A DNA stretch of 64,000 nucleotides, taken from Caballeronia sordidicola (GTDB lineage Bacteria > Pseudomonadota > Gammaproteobacteria > Burkholderiales > Burkholderiaceae). Under the pieces are notes generated by a model. The model was not told the origin of the DNA. It saw only the letters and a list, made by a program, of their open reading frames with translations, and ran no database searches. Numbering within the stretch: position 1 is the first letter of the stretch; the number at the start of each line of letters is the position of its first letter. The DNA lies in the NCBI RefSeq assembly GCF_000729995.1, contig NZ_JNFG01000198.1, positions 44,249-108,248 on the forward strand, in the 5' to 3' direction. A program made the position numbers and the translations under genes. Below are positions 43,897-52,498 of the stretch, piece after piece.

Positions 43897-45171
43897 ATGA
43901 GCATGGTTGATCTCGACCCTCCCCGCTTTCAGCCACCTCGTCCCGTTGCCGGCGACGACGGTTCGCGACGCACCGTCCTGTACGGCGAATACACGGTGTT
44001 CAGCGTTTTCCAGCCCGTGTTCTCCGTGTCGCATCGGCGTGCGATCGGTTATCACGCGTCGCTGCGAGCCCGCGACGATTCCGAACAGCAAGTCCCATCG
44101 CATGAAGTCTTCACGCAGGCAGCAAGGCGCGGCGATCTGCTCGAACTCGGCCGGCTGGCTGAATCACTGCATCTGGGCAACTTCTTCTCCTTCGATAGCG
44201 ACGACGAATGGCTGTTCCTCAGCCTCCACCCGGCCGCGTTGATGGACACGAGCTACGGCGACGCGCTGCTGGCATCGCTGAAAAACATCGGACTGCCGCC
44301 GCAGCGCGTCGTGCTGGAAGTGCCCGAGCAAGCGGGCGGCGAGACCACGCGCTTCGCCGAGATCATCGATTCATTGCGCAAGTCCGGCTTCCTGATCGCG
44401 CTAGATGGCTTCGGCGTGAAGCATTCGAATATCGACCGCGTGTGGCATCTGCGGCCCGATATCGTGACGCTCGATCGCTGCATCCTGCAGCAGGCGAGCG
44501 AACATTCGCATATCGAGCGTGTCTTGCCGGGGCTGGTTTCCCTGCTGCACGAATCCGGTCAACTGGTGTTGATGGGTGGCCTGAGCACCGAACGCGACGC
44601 GCTGATCGCGCTCGAATGCAACGTCGATTTCGTGCAGGGCGCGTATTTCGCGGGTCCGAGCGTGGAAGCGGTGAGACCGCAAGCCGCGCAAGGCGTGCTG
44701 GACGCGTTGTCCGCCGCGTCCCGCGAACGCGTGGCGGCGCGTGAACGTACGCAGTCGGCGCGGTTGGCGCCGTATGTGGGTGCGCTGGAAACGGCGGCGG
44801 CGCGTCTGATCGAAGGCGAAACGCTCGCCAATGCGACCCGCACTCTGTTGCAGCTTCACGAGACGGCGCGATGCTTCCTGCTCGATTCATCGGGACGGCA
44901 GATCGGCGATAACGTCTTGCCCGTCACGCGGGCATCGCAACGCGCGAAGCGTTTCCGGCCGTTGTTGCATTCGGAAGGCGCGAGTTGGGAACGCCGGCCG
45001 TATTTCATCGAAGCGTTGCGCACGCCGGACCGGGTTCATCTGACAGCGCCCTATCTGTCGATCAACGAGGCGCACTTGTGCGTGACGGCGTCCATCGCAG
45101 CGCATACGCCGCGCGGCTTGCAGGTTCTCTGCGTCGATATCAACTGGGACGTGACATCGCAACGGCGTTGA
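43897..45171 (+). CDS. Degenerate EAL-domain protein with C-terminal sensor-like domain
   Basis: A 424-residue protein. Residues about 30-265 are an EAL fold (cyclic di-GMP phosphodiesterase), but most catalytic positions are replaced: EAL reads HAS in GYHASLRA, the DDFGTG loop reads LDGFGVK, the catalytic Lys segment reads IVTLD, and the late Glu (AEGVE) reads MGGLS. LEVPEQ and VQGAYF are kept. So it is probably inactive as a phosphodiesterase and may bind c-di-GMP or a partner. The C-terminal 150 residues resemble the PAS/Cache-like domain found after EAL in YkuI-type proteins. It stands alone as a transcription unit. Confidence 0.82.
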   Translation: MSMVDLDPPRFQPPRPVAGDDGSRRTVLYGEYTVFSVFQPVFSVSHRRAIGYHASLRARDDSEQQVPSHEVFTQAARRGDLLELGRLAESLHLGNFFSFDSDDEWLFLSLHPAALMDTSYGDALLASLKNIGLPPQRVVLEVPEQAGGETTRFAEIIDSLRKSGFLIALDGFGVKHSNIDRVWHLRPDIVTLDRCILQQASEHSHIERVLPGLVSLLHESGQLVLMGGLSTERDALIALECNVDFVQGAYFAGPSVEAVRPQAAQGVLDALSAASRERVAARERTQSARLAPYVGALETAAARLIEGETLANATRTLLQLHETARCFLLDSSGRQIGDNVLPVTRASQRAKRFRPLLHSEGASWERRPYFIEALRTPDRVHLTAPYLSINEAHLCVTASIAAHTPRGLQVLCVDINWDVTSQRR

Positions 45172-45201
45172 GCGTCGTGTAGCGAAAACGGGCTCGCTGC
45201 A

Positions 45202-45385
45202 TCACACATGCGAGCGCGTCAGCGCAGCCTTCACGGTGCGCGCCAGGTCGCCTATCTGAAACGGCTTCCTGAGCACCGCGTACCCCTCTACGCGGTCCTT
45301 CGATACATCTCCGTGTGCCTATCCCGCCGTCAGGATCACAGGCAGTTGCCGATACCGGGTGTGATATCGCGTGAGATAAGATAAG
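45202..45385 (-). pseudogene. Response-regulator receiver remnant
   Basis: On the minus strand the translation runs GLSYLTRYHTRYRQLPVILTAG, a stop codon, then AHGDVSKDRVEGYAVLRKPFQIGDLARTV and a final stop. LPVILTAGYA and LLRKPFQ..LARTV are typical of the last third of receiver domains in hybrid kinases, so a TAC (Tyr) codon has become TAG and the rest of the gene is missing. The remnant lies in the gap between the EAL gene and the transglutaminase gene. Confidence 0.7.
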
Positions 45386-45415
45386 CCGTTGACGCTGCAG
45401 GCAAAACCGCCCTCC

Positions 45416-47305
45416 ATGAGTTCGAGATCACCAGGTGTCAAACGCCGCGTGCTGCTGGCTGCGTCGCTGGCATGTCTTGGATCGCCGGCATTCGGCACGG
45501 ACACCATCGAAACCGCGCAACCGTCCACGCTGGTCAGCGACGTCCACACTTTCATCGTCGCGGAAGACGGCTCCCTGACAGAGGACGACGAAACCACCTT
45601 GCGCGCGAATACGCCGGCGGGTGTGGGCGAAATCGCGCAACGCTACATCTGGTTCGACAAATCGACCTCGACCATCGACATAAGCGACGCCTACTCGCTC
45701 GGCTCCGACGGCATCAAACACATCGTGGCGCCCGATCAGATCCGCGAAGTCCAGGAGCCGCGTTCAGCAGGCGCCCCCACGTTCGAGGACTCTCGCCTGA
45801 AAGCGGTGGTCTTTCCAGGAGTGAGCACGGGATCCATCGTGCATCTGCGGTTTCATAAGACCCAGTCGAAGCCGGTCATCGCAGGGCAATTCGATTATTT
45901 CGTCGAACCCAGCCGCGGCCCGGTGGAAGAGCAACGCTTGATCTTCGACTTGCCCGCCGATAAACCCCTCTATGCCGATGCGCGCGGCTACGTAGCCGTG
46001 CCGCCGGTGACACAGGGCGGCCGCACGCGCTACGAATTCGACTACAGCCGGGCTTATTACGACCGTGTGGAGGCGGGCTCGGTCGGATATGCGCAGTACG
46101 GCGACCGGCTGATGGTGTCGACGTTTCCGGACTACCGGAGCTTTGCCGCGAGCTATCGGGACGGGACTGTCGATCCAAGCGCGAACAATCCGGCCGTACG
46201 TACCCTCGCACAGTCGCTCACGCGCGACGAGACCGATCCACGCGCCCAAGCGGCCACGCTCTACGACTGGGTGCGCCACAACATCCGCTACGTGTCGCTG
46301 TTCCTGGGGCAGAGCCCCGCGATCCCCCACCGGGCCGCCGATATCCTCGCCAACCGCTATGGCGACTGCAAGGACTATGTCGCGCTCTACGGGGCGTTGC
46401 TGGCTGCAGTGGGTATCGAGAACGAGCCGGCCTTGATCAGCCTTGGCTCGGTCTATACGCTGCCTTCCGTGCCGGGCTATGGCGGCAGTGCGATCAATCA
46501 TGTCATCACGTGGATGCCGGGGCTCGCAATGTATGCCGACTCGACGGCCTTGAGTATCGAGTTCGGCTATCTGCCGCTCGCGGACATGGACCGTCCAACG
46601 CTGCTGGTCAACGATGGCACGCTGTCCCGCACGCCCGCTACCGAACCTCTGTCGCGCACGGCGCGCTTGCAGATCGACGTGGCGCCCGACGGCTCGGCCG
46701 CGTTCGGCGATCAGGTGGAAGACGCCGGATGGAGCACCGGGCCGGAGCGTTCGAATCTGCTGCACGCGACTGCCGAGCGCCGCAAGCAGATCGCCGATAC
46801 CCGCCTTCGGGCGACAGGCCTTCGCGGTGTCGCGACGCTTGCCGCCACCGACCTGGACGCAAGCAACGGCCCGCTGACGACTACGATCAATGGAACTCTC
46901 GACAGTGTGGTGTGGACCACGGGCACGACCGCCCTGCCCGCGCTGACGAGCCTGTCCGGCGGCATTGCCACTCAGGTCGAGAACCTGCTCGCCGAGCGCG
47001 TGCGGACGCAGCCATTCATGTGCACCGGCGGCGCATTCGATGAAGTCGCGCAAGTCACCTTGCCGAAGACGGTTCGCGTCACCGATGTCCCAGCAAATGC
47101 CAGTTTCACGAACGCGTTCTTCGATTATTCATCGCGTTATGTCTTCGATCCCGCGACGAACCTGTTTCAGGCAGAGCGCCATTTCAAGGCCAACTTTGGC
47201 AAGCAGGTTTGCACGCCAGCGGACTTCACCGCCATGCAACCGGTGTTGAAGCGGATCGAACGGGACGCGGATGCCCAGATCATCGTGAAGGCGATGGAGC
47301 CGTGA
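45416..47305 (+). CDS. DUF3857 and transglutaminase-like domain protein, exported
   Basis: A 629-residue protein with a signal peptide (KRRVLLAASLACLGSPAFG). Residues about 40-220 form a DUF3857 domain, and residues about 270-400 a transglutaminase-like core with the triad C318 (RYGDCKDY), H362 (INHVITW) and D375 (YADSTA). Such proteins act in the periplasm; the family is found with surface and polysaccharide systems, but its substrate is not defined. The C-terminal 200 residues are of DUF3858-like character. The start at ATG 45416 is preferred to an upstream TTG. Confidence 0.87.
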   Translation: MSSRSPGVKRRVLLAASLACLGSPAFGTDTIETAQPSTLVSDVHTFIVAEDGSLTEDDETTLRANTPAGVGEIAQRYIWFDKSTSTIDISDAYSLGSDGIKHIVAPDQIREVQEPRSAGAPTFEDSRLKAVVFPGVSTGSIVHLRFHKTQSKPVIAGQFDYFVEPSRGPVEEQRLIFDLPADKPLYADARGYVAVPPVTQGGRTRYEFDYSRAYYDRVEAGSVGYAQYGDRLMVSTFPDYRSFAASYRDGTVDPSANNPAVRTLAQSLTRDETDPRAQAATLYDWVRHNIRYVSLFLGQSPAIPHRAADILANRYGDCKDYVALYGALLAAVGIENEPALISLGSVYTLPSVPGYGGSAINHVITWMPGLAMYADSTALSIEFGYLPLADMDRPTLLVNDGTLSRTPATEPLSRTARLQIDVAPDGSAAFGDQVEDAGWSTGPERSNLLHATAERRKQIADTRLRATGLRGVATLAATDLDASNGPLTTTINGTLDSVVWTTGTTALPALTSLSGGIATQVENLLAERVRTQPFMCTGGAFDEVAQVTLPKTVRVTDVPANASFTNAFFDYSSRYVFDPATNLFQAERHFKANFGKQVCTPADFTAMQPVLKRIERDADAQIIVKAMEP

Positions 47306-47417
47306 TGGAGCGCGTTCGACCGGCGCGTAAATTTTTGTAATCGTGGCATGCGTGCCTGTAACCGGAATGTCGGGCGAGGCGGCTATGCTGCGGAACCCGC
47401 ATTGAAGGAGCGTCCCG

Positions 47418-47438
47418 ATGCGCACTGCCAGGCCATGA
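47418..47438 (+). other. Mini open reading frame (MRTARP) ahead of the ATP-grasp gene
   Basis: The only good ribosome binding site (AAGGAG at 47405-47410) points to an ATG at 47418 that encodes just six residues and stops at TGA 47436-47438, overlapping the two consecutive ATG codons (47435 and 47438) of the next gene. This looks like translational coupling through a tiny leader frame. Confidence 0.45.
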
Positions 47439-48796
47439 TGACCCAAAAATCCGACGACACACCTGAGCAACCGGCTGCGTCGATTGATCGTCTAAGCGCG
47501 ATCACGTCGCCAGATCCATCGGTTCACCGCACGCTTGCCGATGCATGCCGCCAAGCCGGCGATGAACTCCGCGCGCTCGCCCATCTGATCGCAGCCCATA
47601 CCCTCGATGCGTACGCAACCGGTTCGCCGGACGCGCGCACGAACGGCCTGTGCGACGTCGCCACGGGCTATTTTATGAAGGGCGATCACGCAGCGGCCGC
47701 GCAGTGGTACGCGCTCGTGCTGACGCTCGATCCGAACGTCGCGGTTGCGTGCCAGAACCTTGCCGCTATTTATGCGGGCGAAGGAAACACGGCGCTTGCA
47801 GAGGTTTATCGCGAGCGCGCTTATGGAATTCAGCGGGTTTTCGTCGAGGAGACTGCCGGCTGGACTCGCTCCGTTTTGATCCTTTGCGCGGGTAAAAGCA
47901 CCGGCAACGTGCCATTCGACGCGTTGTTGCCCGGCGCCAGGAACCGTCGTATCAAGTACGCAATCGATTACGCGGCCGACGACGAAGACGCTCAACTCCC
48001 CGCCTTCGATCTCGTCTTCAACGCAATCGGCGATCCGGATATTGCAGCGCCGCTTGGCGAGAGGCTCGCGCGTTTCGAGGCGCGGTGTTCGCGTCCGTTG
48101 CTCAACCCAAACTCGGCGATCTCCCCGACTTCGCGGCATAGGTTGCCCGCGCTGCTTGATGGCCTTGAAGACGTACAGACCGCACCGTGCGTGCGGTACG
48201 AAGGACAGAGCGTTGGCGCACTCGCTTCGCTACTCGCCGATCACGCCGTCACGTTTCCGCTGCTGGCTCGGCCCGTTGCCGCCCACGGCGGCGATGGTCT
48301 GGTTCTGTGCGACACAATCGAAACACTTGAAGGCCGCTTATCGACGCAAGCAGGCGCCCAGTACCTGACGGCGTTTCGCGATTGCCAATCAGCCGATGGC
48401 TTCTACCGTAAGTACCGCGTGATCTACGTCGATCGACGGCCGCTTCCTTATCATCTTGTGATCTCGCCGCACTGGATCGCGCATTATTTTTCCGCCGATA
48501 TGGAAAGCCACGCCTGGAAGCTCGACGAGGAACGTCGCTTCCTGCAGGACCCGCGTGCCGCACTCGGTGAGCGTGCGATGGACGCCATTGCGGCTATCGG
48601 GCAGAGGCTTGATCTGGACTACGGCGGTATCGATTTCACGCTTCTGCCTGACGGTCAGGTCTTCGTGTTCGAAGCCAACGCGACTATGCTCGCGCACTAC
48701 GAGCGCGATAACGGCGTGCTCGCTCACAAGAACCAACATGTGCAACATATCGTCGATGCGTTCGAGCAAATGCTCGCGCACCGGACGGCGGGCTGA
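47435..48796 (+). CDS. TPR and ATP-grasp domain protein
   Basis: A 453-residue protein. The first third holds TPR-like helices (GYFMKGDHAAAAQWYALVL, VACQNLAAIYAGEGNTALAEVY). The last 250 residues resemble an ATP-grasp ligase: FPLLARPVAAHGGDGLVL (nucleotide-binding loop), YRKYRVIYVDRRPLPYHLVIS, and DYGGIDFTLLPDGQVFVFEANATM with the metal-binding Asp, Glu and Asn in the usual D.....FEAN order. ATP-grasp enzymes join a carboxylate to an amine or thiol. The start at 47435 follows a mini frame. It is immediately followed by a SerC homologue (stop and start are adjacent), so the two are one operon and probably share a pathway. Confidence 0.8.
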   Translation: MMTQKSDDTPEQPAASIDRLSAITSPDPSVHRTLADACRQAGDELRALAHLIAAHTLDAYATGSPDARTNGLCDVATGYFMKGDHAAAAQWYALVLTLDPNVAVACQNLAAIYAGEGNTALAEVYRERAYGIQRVFVEETAGWTRSVLILCAGKSTGNVPFDALLPGARNRRIKYAIDYAADDEDAQLPAFDLVFNAIGDPDIAAPLGERLARFEARCSRPLLNPNSAISPTSRHRLPALLDGLEDVQTAPCVRYEGQSVGALASLLADHAVTFPLLARPVAAHGGDGLVLCDTIETLEGRLSTQAGAQYLTAFRDCQSADGFYRKYRVIYVDRRPLPYHLVISPHWIAHYFSADMESHAWKLDEERRFLQDPRAALGERAMDAIAAIGQRLDLDYGGIDFTLLPDGQVFVFEANATMLAHYERDNGVLAHKNQHVQHIVDAFEQMLAHRTAG

Positions 48797-49888
48797 ATGA
48801 ACAAGACCATGAACTTTTCCGGTGGACCGGGCGCGTTGCCAGCGTCGGTGTTGCGCGAAACGAGCGTTGCTATCGATAGGTTGCCGGAGACCGGTCTGTC
48901 GGTGCTTGGAATGAGCCATCGATCCGACTGGTTCCGCGGCATACTGGATGAAGCAGAACGCAACCTGCGTGTGCTGCTCGGTATCCCTGACAACTACCAT
49001 GTGCTGTTCATGCAGGGCGGCAGCAGCCTGCAATTCTCCATGCTGCCAATGAACTTCCTGCGTCGCAGCGGCAAGCATGCCGAGTACATTGTGTCGGGTT
49101 ACTGGAGCGCCAAGGCGCCGGTCGAAGCGCGACACGAAGGAACAACGAGTGTGGTGTGGGACGGTAGCGCGGAGGGGTATCGCCGTTTGCCTGCGCCAGC
49201 GGAGTTGAACCTCTCGCCAGACGCGGCGTATCTGCATTACGTGTCGAACGAAACGGTCGAAGGGCTGGAGTTTTCGGACATTCCGGGCGTCCCCGAAGTG
49301 CCGCTGGTCTGCGACATGTCATCGAATCTGCTGGCTGCGCCGCTCGATATCGACCGTTACGCGATGATCTACGCGCACGCGCAGAAGAACCTCGGGCCGG
49401 CCGGTGTCACCCTGGTGATCCTGCGCGATGAATTCGCTCAGCGGGCAACGCATGCGCTGCCGACCCTGCTCGATTATCGGACGCATATTCAAGCGCGTTC
49501 GCTGTACAACACGCCGCCGGTGTTCGCGATCTATGTGTTGATGCTGGTGACACGCTGGCTGCGCGATGAAATAGGCGGTGTGGAAAAGATGGCGGCGATC
49601 AACCGCGCGAAATCGGAGCGGCTGTATCGTGCGCTCGATGCCGAGCCGGATTTCTATCGCGTGCACGGCGAGCGCGCTTGCCGGTCGACCATGAACGTAG
49701 CCTTCCGTCTGCCCGATTCGGCCATGGAAGCACAGTTCATCGATGACGCCCACCGCGCTGGCTTGCATGGCCTGGAAGGACATCGATCGATCGGCGGCCT
49801 GAGGGCTTCGCTATACAACGCGGTGACGCCCGAGGCGGTGGCAGTGTTGTCGGAGTGGCTGGGGGAGTTTTGCCGGCTGCGGGGTTAG
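48797..49888 (+). CDS. serC: Phosphoserine aminotransferase (SerC) homologue
   Basis: A 363-residue class V PLP aminotransferase, of normal SerC length. Family motifs are MNFSGGPGALP at the N-terminus, LGMSHRS, VLFMQGGSSLQF and AHAQKNLGPAGVT with the PLP Lys197. It makes 3-phosphoserine from 3-phosphohydroxypyruvate in serine and, in some species, pyridoxal phosphate synthesis. In Burkholderiaceae serC usually sits in a serC-pheA-hisC-type block, so this copy next to an ATP-grasp gene may be a second, pathway-specific one; that is inference. It begins on the base after the TGA stop of the ATP-grasp gene, indicating coupled translation. Confidence 0.88.
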   Translation: MNKTMNFSGGPGALPASVLRETSVAIDRLPETGLSVLGMSHRSDWFRGILDEAERNLRVLLGIPDNYHVLFMQGGSSLQFSMLPMNFLRRSGKHAEYIVSGYWSAKAPVEARHEGTTSVVWDGSAEGYRRLPAPAELNLSPDAAYLHYVSNETVEGLEFSDIPGVPEVPLVCDMSSNLLAAPLDIDRYAMIYAHAQKNLGPAGVTLVILRDEFAQRATHALPTLLDYRTHIQARSLYNTPPVFAIYVLMLVTRWLRDEIGGVEKMAAINRAKSERLYRALDAEPDFYRVHGERACRSTMNVAFRLPDSAMEAQFIDDAHRAGLHGLEGHRSIGGLRASLYNAVTPEAVAVLSEWLGEFCRLRG

Positions 49889-49925
49889 GTGGTGAACGTT
49901 CGACTGGCCGTGTTGTTCACGCTCG

Positions 49926-50806
49926 TCATGCAGCGGCGAACAGCCAGTCGAGAAAGACGGTGAGCGCCCGGTCGTCCGGCGCATCCCGATACAAGCATTG
50001 AAACGGCGGCCCTTCCAGCTCGACCTCAGGAAAGAGTGCAACGAGCCTGTTGCCCTCTATATCCCCCTCACAATGGCATGCGGCGCCAGCGCAATGCCGA
50101 GACCGCTCGTAGCGGCCTGCACCAGCAACGAAAAATGTTCGAAGTAAGGCCCGTGCAGCGTCTCGCTGACCGGCACGCCTGCGTTATGGAACCACCACTG
50201 CCACGCTTCAGGAATGCCCGAGTAGTGAAGCATGCGTGCACTGGCCAGATCGGCGGGGATGCGCAGCGCCAACCGTTCGCGCAGGTCCGGCGAACACACC
50301 GGCACCGCACGGTTAGCAAGCAGGCGCCTCGACACGAAGCCGGAACGGCGGAGGTCGGGATGATTGCGCCGGATGATCGCATCGTGCGATTCATCCACCT
50401 CTTCTACGCCCATGTCCGGCGTGGTCACGATCTGCACGTCGATACCCTCATGTTGCGCATGAAAATCCGCGAGGCGCGGGATCAGCCAGCCATGCGCAAA
50501 CGACGCCGACGTATTGACACGGATCGCGCGGCTCACCGCGCCGCCGCGCATTTGCTCGGTGGCTTCGGTCAGGCGGGTGAGGCAACTGGCGACATCGATA
50601 AGGTAATGCCGCGCGCGCGGCGTCATTTCAAGCGCGCGGCCATTGCGTTCGAAGAGTTTCTGGCCGAGATAATCCTCCAGCACGCGGATCTGCTGGGTGA
50701 TGGCGCTGTGCGTTACGCAAAGTTCATCGGCGGCTTTGGCAAGACTCTTCAGACGCCCGGCGGCTTCGAAACTGCGCAGAGCATTCAGCGGCGGTAGACG
50801 GCGCAT
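49926..50806 (-). pseudogene. LysR-family (GcvA-like) regulator with a one-base frameshift
   Basis: The frame from 50806 encodes a GcvA-type regulator: helix-turn-helix KSLAKAADELCVTHSAITQQIRVLEDYLG and most of the effector domain, ending prematurely at APHAIVRGI. After a run of five C on the + strand (50063-50067), the reading continues in another frame with DIEGNRLVALFPEVELEGPP and DDRALTVFLDWLFAAA, the usual LysR end, to a stop at 49926. Adding one base to the homopolymer restores a full-length protein of about 293 residues. It is either a real pseudogene or a sequencing error. Confidence 0.8.
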
Positions 50807-50995
50807 GAGGTCCTTTCATATCCAAGTATTTCTTGCAATTCCAGCAAAATCTTTCAGTTGAAGAAACCGCTGCGGGCTCACTAGGATAGCGCTTGCCCTC
50901 AATAGCTTTTCAACAGCGAATAGTTCGCCTCCTGCATGACATATTGCATCGAAACCCGCGGTTCGCGTCGTCTTCGGATAAGCGCATGCTGCACG

Positions 50996-51583
50996 ATGAG
51001 CGGCGTGCTCGCTACGCTGCTGCTGTTTCTCACGGCTTGCAGTACGCCCGATCCGAATGAGCGCGTCACGGGTTCGGGAGGAACCGCAGTCAAATACAGT
51101 TCGCGTCAGACCACCGTGGATCTTACCGCTGGTGAGCAAAGCACATTCGCGGCGATCCGCGATCGCGGGTTCCCGAATGTGTCGGTGGCGCAGGCGTTGC
51201 GCACAGTCGGAAGCGCGTTGACGGCGAACGGCTACGGACCGCTGACGATAGAAAACGACACGGGCCTGGTCCAGGGAGCACGCGGCGAAGTACTCGTTCC
51301 CAAGTGGCGTGAGGTTCTGCGCGGGGTGTTGAAGACCCGCGTTGGTTTCTTGCCGGCCAAGCCGGACCACCAGAACACGACGGCACTTGTCACGGTGACA
51401 CCCTCCACAACCGGACCGGGCGTAGTCGTTCGCGTTCGATTCGACAACACCGTATGGGACAGCGGCGGTGACGCCAAAACCAAAACCGTCCTGACGAAGG
51501 AAACCAACGACGATTTTTTCGCGCGGGTGAAACATGACCTGGACGCACCGGTGGCTCCGGCGCCGAAGGGTGGCGAAGGCTAA
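50996..51583 (+). CDS. Small lipoprotein, unknown function
   Basis: A 195-residue envelope protein. A lipoprotein signal with lipobox LTAC places the mature Cys at residue 15. The mature part has repeated beta-like stretches (TTVDLTAGEQSTFAAIRDRGFPNVSVAQALRTVGSALTANGY..., VVVRVRFDNTVWDSGGD) and a late segment NDDFFARVKHDLD. I do not recognise a named family, though the pattern resembles outer-membrane lipoproteins found in proteobacteria. The ATG at 50996 is chosen because it puts the signal at the N-terminus. It is divergent from the broken LysR gene. Confidence 0.7.
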   Translation: MSGVLATLLLFLTACSTPDPNERVTGSGGTAVKYSSRQTTVDLTAGEQSTFAAIRDRGFPNVSVAQALRTVGSALTANGYGPLTIENDTGLVQGARGEVLVPKWREVLRGVLKTRVGFLPAKPDHQNTTALVTVTPSTTGPGVVVRVRFDNTVWDSGGDAKTKTVLTKETNDDFFARVKHDLDAPVAPAPKGGEG

Positions 51584-51626
51584 TCGAAGTAGCCGTTCCC
51601 GCTTGGCCAAGCTTGGCGGAGCTTGA

Positions 51627-52448
51627 TTACAGGCCCTTGAACCGATCAGCGTAAAGCCGGCTGACGCTCAGCTTGTCCGGGTGGCCCCGCAACGTCAGCG
51701 TGAGTTTCCCGGTGTCATCGCGTAACGCGCTGGCGATGGCATCGCACCGTACGATCGTGCTTCGATGAACCTGCCAGAAGCACTCTGGATCGAGTTGCAA
51801 TTGCAGTTCACGAAGCGAGATCCTGATCAGGTGTTCGCGTTCGGCTGTGACAAGCCGCACGTATTTATCGGCGGCCTCGAAGTACAGCACGTCCGCTATG
51901 GGCACCATGGTTATCGTATTGCCGGCGCTCGCCTGGATCAGCCGCAGTGGGCTGGCGGCCGGCGGGTTGCCATGGGGCATTGCGGCATCGACATGCAAAA
52001 GCTCGCGCAACGAGTGGATGGCAGCTTCCAACGACGGCTCCGCTGCCTGCGGCTGCGCCCTCTGCCGCAATGCGGCTTGCAGACGCGCACAGGTTTTTTC
52101 AAGCCGATCGGGCTGCACGGGTTTCAGCACATAGTCGACTGCCGCGTGCTCGAATGCATGCAGTGCGTATTGATCGTAGGCAGTCACGAACACCAGCAAC
52201 GGAAACGGTTTGGCGAGGTCCGGCCAGTCCTCTGCAAGCGCTTGCGCGACCTCGAGTCCCGTCATGCCGGGCATGCGAATGTCGAGGAACAGCACGTCGG
52301 GTTGCAGCGCCAGCGCCTGTTCGACCGCGGTCTTTCCGTCAGCCACACTCGCGACGCAATGCAGGTCTGGCCATAACCGCGTCAACTGGGCCTGCAGGTC
52401 TGCGGCCAGCAAAGCTTCGTCTTCGGCAATCAATACGGTGGCTTTCAT
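51627..52448 (-). CDS. LytTR-family response regulator
   Basis: A 273-residue response regulator. The receiver has the acidic pair in LIAEDEA, phosphoacceptor D56 (VLFLDIRMPG), T/K signature residues in FVTAYDQYALHAFEHAAVDYVLKP. A linker then leads to a LytTR DNA-binding domain from about residue 165 (IADVLYFEAADKYVRLVTAERE, FWQVHRSTIVRCDAI). The partner histidine kinase is directly upstream on the same strand; a TTG start at 52502 would overlap its stop, but ATG 52448 gives the standard N-terminus. Confidence 0.92.
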   Translation of the reverse strand: MKATVLIAEDEALLAADLQAQLTRLWPDLHCVASVADGKTAVEQALALQPDVLFLDIRMPGMTGLEVAQALAEDWPDLAKPFPLLVFVTAYDQYALHAFEHAAVDYVLKPVQPDRLEKTCARLQAALRQRAQPQAAEPSLEAAIHSLRELLHVDAAMPHGNPPAASPLRLIQASAGNTITMVPIADVLYFEAADKYVRLVTAEREHLIRISLRELQLQLDPECFWQVHRSTIVRCDAIASALRDDTGKLTLTLRGHPDKLSVSRLYADRFKGL

Positions 52449-52498
52449 GATCGGCACAGAATGGTCGTTGGCGGTCGGAATCAACTCAGCGGACGAAA

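Noticed and set aside
45764..47053. A 429-codon minus-strand frame over the transglutaminase gene
   Set aside because: Antisense shadow; the sense strand has the complete Cys-His-Asp triad and signal peptide.
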